Source: SZAS-79 sp963844255
GTDB taxonomy: Bacteria; Pseudomonadota; Gammaproteobacteria; Burkholderiales; SG8-39
Reading direction: 5' to 3'
DNA: 64,000 bases
Assembly (NCBI GenBank): GCA_963844255.1
Contig: CAWJNP010000051.1
Location: 16,532-80,531, forward strand
The position numbers and the translations under genes are program-made. Shown here piece by piece: positions 43,318 through 51,071 of the stretch. The number at the start of each line of letters is the position of its first letter. Position 1 is the first letter of the stretch. The notes beneath the pieces are model-generated. The model was not told the DNA's origin, searched no databases, and saw only the letters and a list, made by a program, of their open reading frames with translations.

Positions 43318-44082
43318 TCACCGGTTCAGGAGCAGGTCCCCGGCTACTGGCAGAACTGTTCCGGTCATGTAGGAGCCCGCCGGTGATAGAAAAAACAGCG
43401 CAGTCTCGGCAATTTCATCTGGGGTTGCCAACCGCGAAAGGGGAATTTCGCGCAGAACGTCAGCGCGAAGTGTGGGCGGCATCGCGTCTAGCTGTTCGGT
43501 ATGGGTCCATCCGACGCTGAGCGCGTTCACGCGGATCTGATGCGAACTTAGTTCCAACGCGAGACTACGGGTCATTCCTTCTAAGGCGGCTTTCGCGAGA
43601 TTGCGGTGGCAGAATCCAAGTACAGGCTGCCGGACCGTGATGCTTGAGATGTTAAGGATTGAGGCGTCCCCGCTGCGACGCAGGTACGGTAGGGCCATCT
43701 GTATGCAATTGAAACTGGTTCGAACGCACCCGGTAATCTGATCCTCTACTGCGTCCCAGGTAAGAGATTCGAACGCGGTTGGGCGAAAGGGGGAGTGCGC
43801 GTTGTTCACAAGAACGTCCAATCCGCCAAATGCCTGGTCAATCTCTCGAAACATCCCTTCCACTTCCACGCGGTCACGAACATCCGCCCGTACAGCTATT
43901 GCTTCGCCTCCAGCACGCCGGATAGCATCTACTGTCGATAACGCGCCCGACTCGTCCGCTCGAAAGTTTACTGCCACTCTTGCCCGATACGTCCCCGCAC
44001 GTCGCGCAATTGCGGCACCAATGCCACGAGAGGCGCCGGTAATTAATATCCGCGTTTCATTGGTGGGCATTGGAGATCTCAA
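43318..44082 (-). CDS. Short-chain dehydrogenase/reductase-like protein lacking the catalytic tyrosine
   Basis: A 254-residue Rossmann protein: ITGASRGIGAAIARRAG near residue 14 and VLVNNAHSPFRP near 90. The active-site block reads NISSITVRQPVLGF then CHRNLAKAALEGMTRSLALE; where SDRs have YxxxK the residue four before lysine is arginine, and no tyrosine stands nearby, while serine and lysine are kept. The enzyme may be inactive as a dehydrogenase, or use another acid. ATG at 44082 or 44067. Lies 48 bp after the phosphorylase-like gene. Confidence 0.85.
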   Translation of the reverse strand: MRSPMPTNETRILITGASRGIGAAIARRAGTYRARVAVNFRADESGALSTVDAIRRAGGEAIAVRADVRDRVEVEGMFREIDQAFGGLDVLVNNAHSPFRPTAFESLTWDAVEDQITGCVRTSFNCIQMALPYLRRSGDASILNISSITVRQPVLGFCHRNLAKAALEGMTRSLALELSSHQIRVNALSVGWTHTEQLDAMPPTLRADVLREIPLSRLATPDEIAETALFFLSPAGSYMTGTVLPVAGDLLLNR

Positions 44083-44130
44083 TCGACATCGACTAGCTGC
44101 GTTTGAACGGAGATCAGACGAGACAAAGCC

Positions 44131-46029
44131 TCAATTTTTCCCGCCGTAATTGGAGTATCCGAGCCGCTGTTGAACTTCTGCGAGGACATTGGGGGCTACT
44201 CCGGGGAGAAGTTTGCATAGGTGTCTCCATTTATTCTGACGATCCTTGCCTTCTACAATGACTTGGGCCAAGCGACACAACTCGTCAATTTTTTCGGCAC
44301 GTCGGTCGACTACTACTGGGACATCGCCCGCATTGGAAAGCAGCCATGTGTCCACGTCCCGAGCCGAGCGAACCGCGCGAATCAACTCGAGGTGTGCATT
44401 CAGTCGACCGAGTAGATTTGCAGCTTCCTCATGATCCTTTTCGTCCTTGTCGGTTGAGACAAGATTTCCCGTGTCGAAGAGCACAACGGAGGCGCATCGT
44501 ATTTCTTTCGTAGTAAAGTCATCCGTGGCAAACGGGCTGTGGAAGCAAGTACCAAACGCGCGGAACTGCGGTGGATACGTAGACACGTACCCTATGTCTA
44601 GGCTAGCCTCACCGCGAAGACTCGGAAACCGATTTTGAAGGACATTGACGGACGTGAAACGAAGTTGATTGCCACACGAATCTTCGAACGCTTTTCGTCG
44701 CCTTTTTCGCTCCGGGTCACTTGTTTCAAGATAGTCTAGACGCTCGCTTTCGGAGCGAAAAACAACAATGCGTCGCTTTTCGCACTGACTGCGCTGAAAT
44801 GCCCGATCCCATTCGGTCAGGTAGTCGTTCTGGCCCGTCCAACCCCTCACGTCAAGTGGTGATCCGTTGACGGTCCACAAGAGATACGTAACCGTTTCGG
44901 ATTCTGCGAGTGCCTGTGCTAGCTCTGCGTACTCGACCGCAGTGGTGATGACAGCAAGCGGAAAGCCTTGTTGAAAAATATCCCGGGCGAATTTCGATAC
45001 CAAATGCGAATGAGTGCCGTCCAGTTTTTGGCTTGTGGTACTAAAAGGTTCACCAGTTGTCGACGTCGGATCTTGGTCTGAGGATGACACAGCAGATTTA
45101 GACACCAGCGGCCGATCAACGCTGCGCCCACGGTTAGAGTGTGGCGACAGGTGGTCGAGCGCATGCAGGGCCGCGAGGATCGCGTTCGAACAGGCATAGG
45201 CACGAAAGAAGCCACCCGTCTTCTTCTCTAATCGCGCCTTCGCCCGGTTACCATCATCACTGATCCCCTTAAGTACGCTAGCCGGAATATTGTATTTGTG
45301 CGCGGCGCGCATGAATCCGTGTGATTCCATCTCGGCCGAGACTAATTTGGGATGCACTGAATTGGTTACTGGGATGCTCCTGTATTTGGGCAAACCCCCG
45401 TCCTTTGCGGATTGCTTAAGGGCGTCTCTGAAACCTGCATCCCGAAGAAGGAACGGGCCACCGCCAGTAATGCCAGTCACAATGTGCGGCGCCCTAACAA
45501 GTTCCGGTATTGTCATGGGTTTGGATCTAAGCTGGTTCACAACATCAACAACCCGGCTAATGATTTCGAGAGAGGACTTCTGCCAAGGGGCATAGCTGTC
45601 GGGCGAGGTGCGGAGTTCTCCCGCAGCAGCTAGCATGTATGGATCAACCTGAAATCCGTCTGTGCGGAACGTTAGCGCGCCGTCCTCTACCGCAATGTCG
45701 TCGTAACTGATGACCTGAATGGCGAACGGTACATCGCCAACCTCAACTACGGATTTATCCACTAGCGCCGCGATACCTACTAGAGAAGCAGATCTTGGGC
45801 GTAGGCGTTCTAGGAGTGGAGATGCGAAGACGCCCATATCCACAGCCCCCTGGTCATGGGCGCAAGCTGCCGCAATTGAAAAAGCTTTATCACCTTTGCC
45901 AAAATATTCGTAAAGATGGAGGTCGTTGTGCGATTGCACTGGATGAGCAACCGCATCAAGCACCGCTCTTACAACCTGGGCTTCTTCGGTCAGGGCGGTC
46001 AGTACCAGTAGGTCTATTTTGTCGCTCAT
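44131..46029 (-). CDS. Nucleoside phosphorylase/nucleosidase-like protein with large unknown C-terminal domain
   Basis: A 632-residue protein. Residues 1-290 are a PNP/UDP-phosphorylase-fold domain: LVLTALTEEAQVVRAVLDAV at the start, SLVGIAALVDKSVVEVGDVP near 82, and the substrate-binding and catalytic block SAEMESHGFMRAAHKYNIPA then LKGISDDGN near 245-275, keeping the Met-Glu pair and the aspartate. A serine/threonine-rich linker (about 300-340) leads to some 290 residues I do not recognise, ending in a helical NVLAEVQQRLGYSNYGG. PNP-fold domains act as ATP- or nucleoside-cleaving effectors in several immune systems as well as in salvage. Co-translated with the radical SAM gene (ATGA). Confidence 0.75.
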   Translation of the reverse strand: MSDKIDLLVLTALTEEAQVVRAVLDAVAHPVQSHNDLHLYEYFGKGDKAFSIAAACAHDQGAVDMGVFASPLLERLRPRSASLVGIAALVDKSVVEVGDVPFAIQVISYDDIAVEDGALTFRTDGFQVDPYMLAAAGELRTSPDSYAPWQKSSLEIISRVVDVVNQLRSKPMTIPELVRAPHIVTGITGGGPFLLRDAGFRDALKQSAKDGGLPKYRSIPVTNSVHPKLVSAEMESHGFMRAAHKYNIPASVLKGISDDGNRAKARLEKKTGGFFRAYACSNAILAALHALDHLSPHSNRGRSVDRPLVSKSAVSSSDQDPTSTTGEPFSTTSQKLDGTHSHLVSKFARDIFQQGFPLAVITTAVEYAELAQALAESETVTYLLWTVNGSPLDVRGWTGQNDYLTEWDRAFQRSQCEKRRIVVFRSESERLDYLETSDPERKRRRKAFEDSCGNQLRFTSVNVLQNRFPSLRGEASLDIGYVSTYPPQFRAFGTCFHSPFATDDFTTKEIRCASVVLFDTGNLVSTDKDEKDHEEAANLLGRLNAHLELIRAVRSARDVDTWLLSNAGDVPVVVDRRAEKIDELCRLAQVIVEGKDRQNKWRHLCKLLPGVAPNVLAEVQQRLGYSNYGGKN

Positions 46030-46823
46030 GCTGCCTCTAGCAACTCAGTGGCTGACCAAGCCCAAACCGTGCTAGCGCTCGAAACAGGACCAATCCTAAA
46101 TCGACCATCGGGAAGTACAGTTAGTATCCCGGCATCAAGCGCATCACGGTCCGAATTGGAGTTGGTCGGAACATAATGAAAGCGATCGACGACAAGGATG
46201 TCCTCGATTTCGGAGATTAAACGCTCTGTAGTTTGGCGCGCTCGCGGAATCGTGTAAGAACATCCTCTTCCGATCGAAACGACAGGTCTCAGTATGATTG
46301 ATGCGCCGATAGTTCTGGCGAAAATGGCCAGATCGCCGATATCGTGTTGGTTCTCCTGGTCAAGAGTGCAACTAAGTTCTAAAGGGACGCCTAATTCCTG
46401 CAGGGCGTAGATAGCCGCCATGGCTTGACGCCATGCGCCCGGTTTGCCTCTGCGCCGGTCGTGTACGCCGGGATTCATCGAATCCAAACTGATCTGCGCC
46501 AGTGTAAGCTTCTGGAAGAGCGCGGCGTGTTTCTTGGCAATGACAGAAATACGAAGTCCGTTACTAAGAACGCTCGTTGACAGTCCCAGCCGCTGAGCCT
46601 CAGTGATAAGGGGGATAGCAATAGAACTGACGAAGGGTTCGCCGCCCGTAATGTGGACGCTCTTCAACCCTTTAGAAGTCATGTGGCAGATGAACCTATT
46701 CCACTGGCCAACTGTCATCTCGTCGTGAAAAGCCGCGGGGCCTGAATTATTGAAGCAGTAACTGCAGCGCTGGTCGCAGCGGCGGGTCACCTCGATGTTC
46801 AGGTGCCGGACGGTATTTGTCAT
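46026..46823 (-). CDS. Radical SAM protein
   Basis: A 265-residue radical SAM enzyme with CDQRCSYC at residues 16-23 (CxxxCxxC for the 4Fe-4S cluster), HITGGEPFVSS near 58 (SAM-binding GGE) and ISLDSMNPGVHDRRRG near 111, as in MoaA-like proteins. No SPASM-type cysteine cluster is present in the short C-terminus. It is not viperin-like: the N-terminal pattern and length differ. Substrate unknown. Overlaps both neighbours by 4 bp, so HTH, radical SAM and phosphorylase-like protein form a tight translational unit. Confidence 0.85.
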   Translation of the reverse strand: MTNTVRHLNIEVTRRCDQRCSYCFNNSGPAAFHDEMTVGQWNRFICHMTSKGLKSVHITGGEPFVSSIAIPLITEAQRLGLSTSVLSNGLRISVIAKKHAALFQKLTLAQISLDSMNPGVHDRRRGKPGAWRQAMAAIYALQELGVPLELSCTLDQENQHDIGDLAIFARTIGASIILRPVVSIGRGCSYTIPRARQTTERLISEIEDILVVDRFHYVPTNSNSDRDALDAGILTVLPDGRFRIGPVSSASTVWAWSATELLEAA

Positions 46824-47047
46824 AGGTTATTTCCTTTTGGTGGGCGCCGCTTGGCCGACGCTTTGCGGGTTCGTCGCTGGAGCATCCAATGGTCAATTTC
46901 CTGTTGAAGGAAGCGCCATTGACCGGCTATCTTGGTGCAGGGAACCTCCCCGCGCTGCGACATCGCGTAGAGCTTCGATTGGCTTATCTGCAGGTACTCC
47001 GCCACTTCGGTCAACTTCATCCACCGCTGTCGTTTTTCGTTGGCCAA
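46820..47047 (-). CDS. Excisionase/MerR-type HTH protein, first gene of nine-gene operon
   Basis: A 75-residue DNA-binding protein starting at TTG 47047 behind a strong GGAGG. The winged helix reads WMKLTEVAEYLQISQSKLYA, then RGEVPCTKIAGQWRFLQQEI, the excisionase-family (HTH_17) pattern. The lysine/arginine-rich tail follows. Overlaps the radical SAM start by ATGA. Likely regulator of the operon, though a Xis-like role for moving the block cannot be excluded. Confidence 0.8.
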   Translation of the reverse strand: MANEKRQRWMKLTEVAEYLQISQSKLYAMSQRGEVPCTKIAGQWRFLQQEIDHWMLQRRTRKASAKRRPPKGNNL

Positions 47048-47483
47048 CCTTTTTCCTCCTGCGCATGCCGCTGAACGCGACAGTTGTATCGAACTGGTCA
47101 GGAACGTTCAACGGAACGCAGCAGTAGATTAATAACCAGAAACAGCCGCAAGTAACAGAATACAATCCATAACGACAGAAAGCAACGCGTCCCGTGTCCG
47201 CTACTCGACCGTGCACCCTATAGCATGGATGGTCGCAGGCGCCGCGAAACGCAATTTGCATGTGTCACATGGGATGGATGTCGCCGTCCTACCGCCATGC
47301 GCTTTGCCTTTCTAGAAACTTGAGCTGAAAGGGACGAACAGTACGGAATGGTGTAGGCCAGGTAGCGAATTAGCTGGAGCACTAGATTCGCTGGGCGGAT
47401 CGACCGCCACTGCGAGTCCGGTGTCGTCAGCACTGCTAACAGTGATGTCGAATCACACCCCGAAAGAATTTCTGTACAGCAAC
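47048..47483. promoter_or_regulatory. Upstream region of the nine-gene operon
   Basis: 435 bp between the HTH start and the second recombinase stop. The part near 47100-47170 is AT-rich on the leftward strand and should hold the operon promoter. The third copy of the 15-bp palindrome is at 47426-47440. No gene seen. Confidence 0.4.
47426..47440. repeat. 15-bp palindromic element, copy 3
   Basis: GTCAGCACTGCTAAC, about 45 bp beyond the stop of the second recombinase gene. Confidence 0.6.
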
Positions 47484-48350
47484 TTACCGTCCAAGATAAA
47501 TCGCAGTAATCTGCTCGCGCTCATGCCCCAGTTCCCTGCTGATCGTGAGCCGCGCTTCGTGGTCGAGCTCCCGCTGCGCCACGGTCAATTCCTTCGAGCG
47601 CGGCCCACCAGCGGCCGGCGCCGCCCAGCCGGTGATTTCCCGGTAGCGCGTCTGCGCGTATTGGTGGCGGTGCCCGTGCACCCGATGGCTGCCCGCCCTG
47701 GCGCACTGGTACTCGAAGCGCCGAAGCTGCTCCACGTAGCGCTGGTCAGCCGGAATGAGGCTGCCCCTGCCGGCGAAGCGCTTGGCCTCGTCGAGTATCC
47801 GGCGCTGTTCCTCGTTGCGGATGGGTATTTCCCGCGCACGGCCACCCTTGGTCCAGGTGTCCTTCAAAACGAGCTTGTCGCCGCGATCGGCCCACTCGGG
47901 CCGGATTTTGATCGACTCCCCGCGCCGCAAGCCGAACGCCGCCTGCAGCTGCAGCGACATCCGCGTGTAGGGGTCGGTGATCTTCGACAGGTCGCCTGCC
48001 GTCAGTTCGCGGGCCTTGCTGACGTTGGTGACGTACTGCCGGTAGCCGATGCCGTAGTGCGCGTTGTCGTTGGCGACGACTTTTTGCCGCCCGATTTTCT
48101 CCGCCCACCAGCGAAGCTCGGCCATGCGATTCTTGATCGTCCCCACGGCCAGACCCGCCTCCTTCCAGCTTTCAGCCAATCGCTCGACGTGTTTTGACTT
48201 CAGGCTGGTGGCTCCCATGTGCTGATAGCCCCAGTCGTGGAGCTGGTTGGCGATCTGGTCGAGCACGCGCTCGCGGTCGCGCTGCGTGGAATAGCTGCCG
48301 TCGCGATTGCGATGGCAGAGTTGTTTCAGCTCGTAGTTCAGGTCCCGCAT
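47484..48350 (-). CDS. Tyrosine recombinase, ICE internal (integrase-domain protein)
   Basis: A 288-residue tyrosine recombinase. N-terminal SAM-like core-binding part (about 15-105), then catalytic residues: arginine in AAFGLRRGES near 138, HxxR in HRVHGHRHQYAQTRYR near 225, histidine in RELGHEREQI near 275 and tyrosine in AIYLGR at the C-terminus. This family is a regular resident of ICEs distinct from the terminal integrase; it may resolve multimers or act in replication. Reads leftward toward the cargo operon. ATG 48350. Confidence 0.85.
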   Translation of the reverse strand: MRDLNYELKQLCHRNRDGSYSTQRDRERVLDQIANQLHDWGYQHMGATSLKSKHVERLAESWKEAGLAVGTIKNRMAELRWWAEKIGRQKVVANDNAHYGIGYRQYVTNVSKARELTAGDLSKITDPYTRMSLQLQAAFGLRRGESIKIRPEWADRGDKLVLKDTWTKGGRAREIPIRNEEQRRILDEAKRFAGRGSLIPADQRYVEQLRRFEYQCARAGSHRVHGHRHQYAQTRYREITGWAAPAAGGPRSKELTVAQRELDHEARLTISRELGHEREQITAIYLGR

Positions 48351-48649
48351 TCGTTCCTCTCCAGGTTCAATCCCTTTCTCCCTTTGTTGCCCCTTTTTCC
48401 TGCCCTTTACGCTGCTGCTGGTGTGTGAAACCTGTCCGGTTAGTGTTTCTGTCCGTCCCGAACGCTAGGCGGTCGGGATCTACAAGGGACTCGGGACACC
48501 ACTCCCGTTTCGTGCCGTTTCGTTTGCTGCTTGCCGCCGCGGCACGCGGCATTGGCGTCGATGGCGCTTCCTGTGGGAAGGCGATTCATCGATCTGAGCC
48601 GTTGACCCAGGGCTCGGAGGGGCGCTTCTTCGGCGCGGCTTTACAGTGA

Positions 48650-48820
48650 GCCCGCAGGGAGCGGGCAGGAGGACGGACCGCGTTGCACGGTCCAGGTTGA
48701 CGACGGGTCAGGGAGCCCGTCACTGGGGGTCGTCACTTGCGCCAGCCACCGATAAGTCCTCGATGGCTGGGGCATCGTGCGCATCGTCACTACCGGCTGC
48801 GCCTTCGTAGTGACGATGCG
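48650..48820. ncRNA. Array of five tandem hairpins
   Basis: GCCCGC/GCGGGC (48650-48666), GGACCG/CGGTCC (48675-48693), GACGGG/CCCGTC (48702-48721), CCAGCCA/TGGCTGG (48742-48770) and a perfect 14-bp stem CGCATCGTCACTAC/GTAGTGACGATGCG (48780-48820). Spacing is tight and regular. Strand is not known. Confidence 0.55.
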
Positions 48821-49367
48821 GTTGGCGCAGGGATGCTGCCGCAGTTACGCGGCCAGGATTGCAGCAGTAACCGTATTGGCTGGTGCCGCTACGATCCGCC
48901 GGCCTGAGACTGCCGCGTGCATGTCGCACGCAGCTGCGACTGGCGCTGAGCATTGCTGATTGAAACAGATGGTGCCGCTGGGGCAGTGGAGTAGGGCTGT
49001 CACACGCGCATGCGGGCGAAGCTTGATTGCGACCGCGTACCCGTCGAGCGGAATTGCGGCAGAACGGCAGCCGATGCAAATTGGCTGGACGCTGTGCGGA
49101 CTTTGACTGCGAGCTTACGTGTATCTCCGTGCCTTGCGGCTGCCGGTTTTCAGGAGATGAGACCGGCGTTTGCGCTCGATCTGGCGAGCATAGGGCGATG
49201 CGTTTACGGGCATCAAGCGGGCTGACTCAGCCAGCGTAAATCGAAGTTCAGCGCCCTGCGATCTGCGCACAACGGCAAAAACATATTGTGCGGACTGCAT
49301 CAATCGCGGATCTAGCGGTGTGACCATCAAACCATCGCGCAAGTTCCGCAGACATGAAAACGCGCGT

Positions 49368-49382
49368 GTCAGCAGTGCTAAC
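49368..49382. repeat. 15-bp palindromic element, copy 4
   Basis: GTCAGCAGTGCTAAC, 30 bp left of the first 61-bp direct repeat. Confidence 0.6.
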
Positions 49383-49412
49383 GATCTCGCCAGACAACGG
49401 TTGACGCGGACA

Positions 49413-49473
49413 GCTTACCCACCGCCGCGCGTTCCGTGCGTGAGAGGCGCCTCCACGCGCGACCGTGGATAAG
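49413..49473. repeat. 61-bp perfect direct repeat, copy 1
   Basis: Identical to 50128-50188. It contains a self-complementary stem GCGTG-GAGGC/GCCTCCACGC (one bulged A) and ends GTGGATAAG. The two copies bracket the truncated STY4534 unit. Confidence 0.85.
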
Positions 49474-49618
49474 CGTTTTTTCCGCTCGTGATCGTGGTTA
49501 TCCGGTCAGCATCGACGCGATGGCCTGGAACTAAAATCCGGCAAGCGCTGTCACCTGCATATAGATGCAATCTGTATTGCTCGCGCCAAGGGAACGCGCC
49601 CGAGCGCCAATGATCAAC

Positions 49619-49675
49619 TGAAACCGGTCTGATCTCCTGGGAGCCGGTGACCGCAAGGTCGGGAGGTAGTTGTCA
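49619..49675 (+). ncRNA. Pseudoknotted RNA motif, copy C (upstream of truncated STY4534 copy)
   Basis: ACCGG/CCGGT stem, GATCTCC in the loop, hairpin GACC-GCAA-GGTC (copies A and B have GGCC-GCAA-GGCT, a paired change), then GGGAGGT. The compensatory change supports a real RNA stem. Confidence 0.65.
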
Positions 49676-49692
49676 GTAGCTTCACCCCTGTC

Positions 49693-49751
49693 GGGGAGTC
49701 CCATCCCCGGCGAGGGGCGTGGTCTCCCCATTTTTCATTTAGAAGGAGACC
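49693..49751 (+). promoter_or_regulatory. Riboregulatory leader of truncated STY4534 copy
   Basis: GGGGA/TCCCC hairpin at 49693-49708, GGGG/CCCC followed by ATTTTTCATTT, and GGTCTCC (49721-49727) with GGAGACC (49745-49751) covering the ribosome-binding site. Nearly the same as the leader at 35548-35610. Confidence 0.6.
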
Positions 49752-49754
49752 ATC

Positions 49755-49907
49755 ATGTTGAAACAAGTTCGACCTGCGTTTTTCAATCTGCACGTCAAAG
49801 GTGTCGGCTGCGTCGGGAAAGCAGGTAGCCGCCTGAGCGGAGATCCTGCCCGCGCGAGGTGGCACGACCATTTCACAAGCCTTAATCCGTTGGGAGCGAA
49901 ACCATGA
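49755..49907 (+). pseudogene. Truncated STY4534/DUF3577 copy (50 codons)
   Basis: From ATG 49755: MLKQVRPAFFNLHVKGVGCV, aligning with SSFFNLHVEGVGYL of the full gene at 35614, then unrelated sequence to a TGA at 49905-49907. The leader is preserved with its RNA motif, but two thirds of the protein are missing. It may now act only as a translated leader coupled by ATGA to the next small gene. Confidence 0.65.
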
Positions 49908-50101
49908 TCGGCAAATTGGCCAAGGAAATCTGCGGGGTCGAATTACCCGTGGCAGTCCTCGAATCACAGGCGGGCTTTTACCTGGGTACGGAGGACCGAG
50001 GTGTTCGATTTTCGCGCGAGTCCGCCGAGTATTTTGTGACCAGGAATCTCGCCGAGGCTGCTCTGGCCTGTGGGAAGTTCACTCAGCGAATGAATCCTTA
50101 G
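49904..50101 (+). CDS. Small ICE protein of unknown function (65 residues)
   Basis: From ATG 49904, overlapping the previous stop. Reads MIGKLAKEICGVELPVAVLE, then FYLGTEDRGVRFSRESAEYF and a C-terminal AEAALACGKFTQR. Similar short acidic proteins with a SRESxEYF and AExAL pattern occur on mobile elements; function unknown. It lies within the unit bracketed by the 61-bp repeats. Confidence 0.5.
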   Translation: MIGKLAKEICGVELPVAVLESQAGFYLGTEDRGVRFSRESAEYFVTRNLAEAALACGKFTQRMNP

Positions 50102-50127
50102 TCAGCACCAAAGCCCGCCGTGTGCGG

Positions 50128-50188
50128 GCTTACCCACCGCCGCGCGTTCCGTGCGTGAGAGGCGCCTCCACGCGCGACCGTGGATAAG
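50128..50188. repeat. 61-bp perfect direct repeat, copy 2
   Basis: Identical to 49413-49473, 16 bp beyond the abiEii stop. Its stem could act as a bidirectional transcription barrier. Confidence 0.85.
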
Positions 50189-50204
50189 GCCTTCTCTGGC
50201 CACG

Positions 50205-51071
50205 TCAGGTTTTCGGTGTGCGCGCCGCAAGGCCGATCGCCGGCTCAAGCGCAGATCTGATTCTGGCGACCACATCGGCAAGCGGGATCATCGCGAGATC
50301 ATTCTTTCTTACGAACGCTGTCCACAGGGCTTGTCTCGACGGATCAGCTGCAAATTCGTCGGAAAGCCCCATCGGCAAGTCCGTGGGTACTGCCATGCTT
50401 CGCCGCGTGAAGGTTGCCGAGATGGCCTGCGCCAGAGTGTTCATATTCAGCGATTCGCGATCGAGCATTACCCAGAGATCGAGATAGTCCTTGACCCGGC
50501 TATCGGTCATACCAAGCAAGGCAATGGCATGCAATTTTTCCGAAATGACCGTGTAGACCGGATAGGTTCGCAGTCGTGGAGCGGGAAAATCCTCGAGCAA
50601 AACGGGGTACTTTGACTGAACCGGGCCAGGGGTGACCGCGTCACCAAAGACAATATCAATCTGCGTCTTGCAGCGCGCTTTGGCCAGCTCGCCGGTAATC
50701 ACGACCCGCGCGCCCGCGTAGCCTGCGTCCTTGCGGATTTCTTCAGCGTTGACGCTCTCGGGATCGAAGGTGATGCCGTCGTCTACCGTGATGGAGGCAA
50801 TATCACGGAATGTCTGGCCGATTGATTGGAGATCGCTCGGCCCGAAACCGAGCAGGTCGGCATCCCGTGTCGGTCGGTGCGGCATGTCGTACCAAAGCGT
50901 GAACAGCAATGCCCCTTTGAGCAGAAAGCGATCTGCGTGCGGGGATTGGCTCAGACGATAGAGAAAGCGCTCCAGTGCGTAGCGGACGAGAACCTGATTG
51001 AAGTTCGATCCTTCGGCCTTGGCGATGTTGAGCAAACGTGCCCGTACTGATGCAGCGAGGTCTTTGCTCAT
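50205..51071 (-). CDS. abiEii: AbiEii-type nucleotidyltransferase toxin
   Basis: A 288-residue toxin from ATG 51071, which overlaps the AbiEi stop. Nucleotidyltransferase core: RFLLKGALLFTLWYD near residue 48, then RPTRDADLLGFG (DxD) near 67, and later KTQIDIVFGDAV near 135 and SEKLHAIALLGM near 175. AbiEii/DUF1814 enzymes transfer nucleotides and block growth during phage infection (type IV toxin-antitoxin, abortive infection). The longer open frame upstream is AbiEi shadow. Confidence 0.9.
   Translation of the reverse strand: MSKDLAASVRARLLNIAKAEGSNFNQVLVRYALERFLYRLSQSPHADRFLLKGALLFTLWYDMPHRPTRDADLLGFGPSDLQSIGQTFRDIASITVDDGITFDPESVNAEEIRKDAGYAGARVVITGELAKARCKTQIDIVFGDAVTPGPVQSKYPVLLEDFPAPRLRTYPVYTVISEKLHAIALLGMTDSRVKDYLDLWVMLDRESLNMNTLAQAISATFTRRSMAVPTDLPMGLSDEFAADPSRQALWTAFVRKNDLAMIPLADVVARIRSALEPAIGLAARTPKT

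Larger units (their letters stand above)
48351..49610. other. Gene-free stretch rich in secondary structure
   Basis: About 1.25 kb with no credible gene on either strand; open frames are short and unrelated to known families. It contains the five-hairpin array (48650-48820), one 15-bp palindrome (49368-49382), the first 61-bp repeat (49413-49473), and TTATCC/GGATAA-like sequences near 49465-49505. An oriT, replication origin or long non-coding RNA are possible. Confidence 0.5.

Noticed and set aside
46026..46823. Radical SAM gene as a prokaryotic viperin
   Set aside because: Length is short and the sequence around CDQRCSYC and the rest lacks the viperin pattern; it looks MoaA-like.
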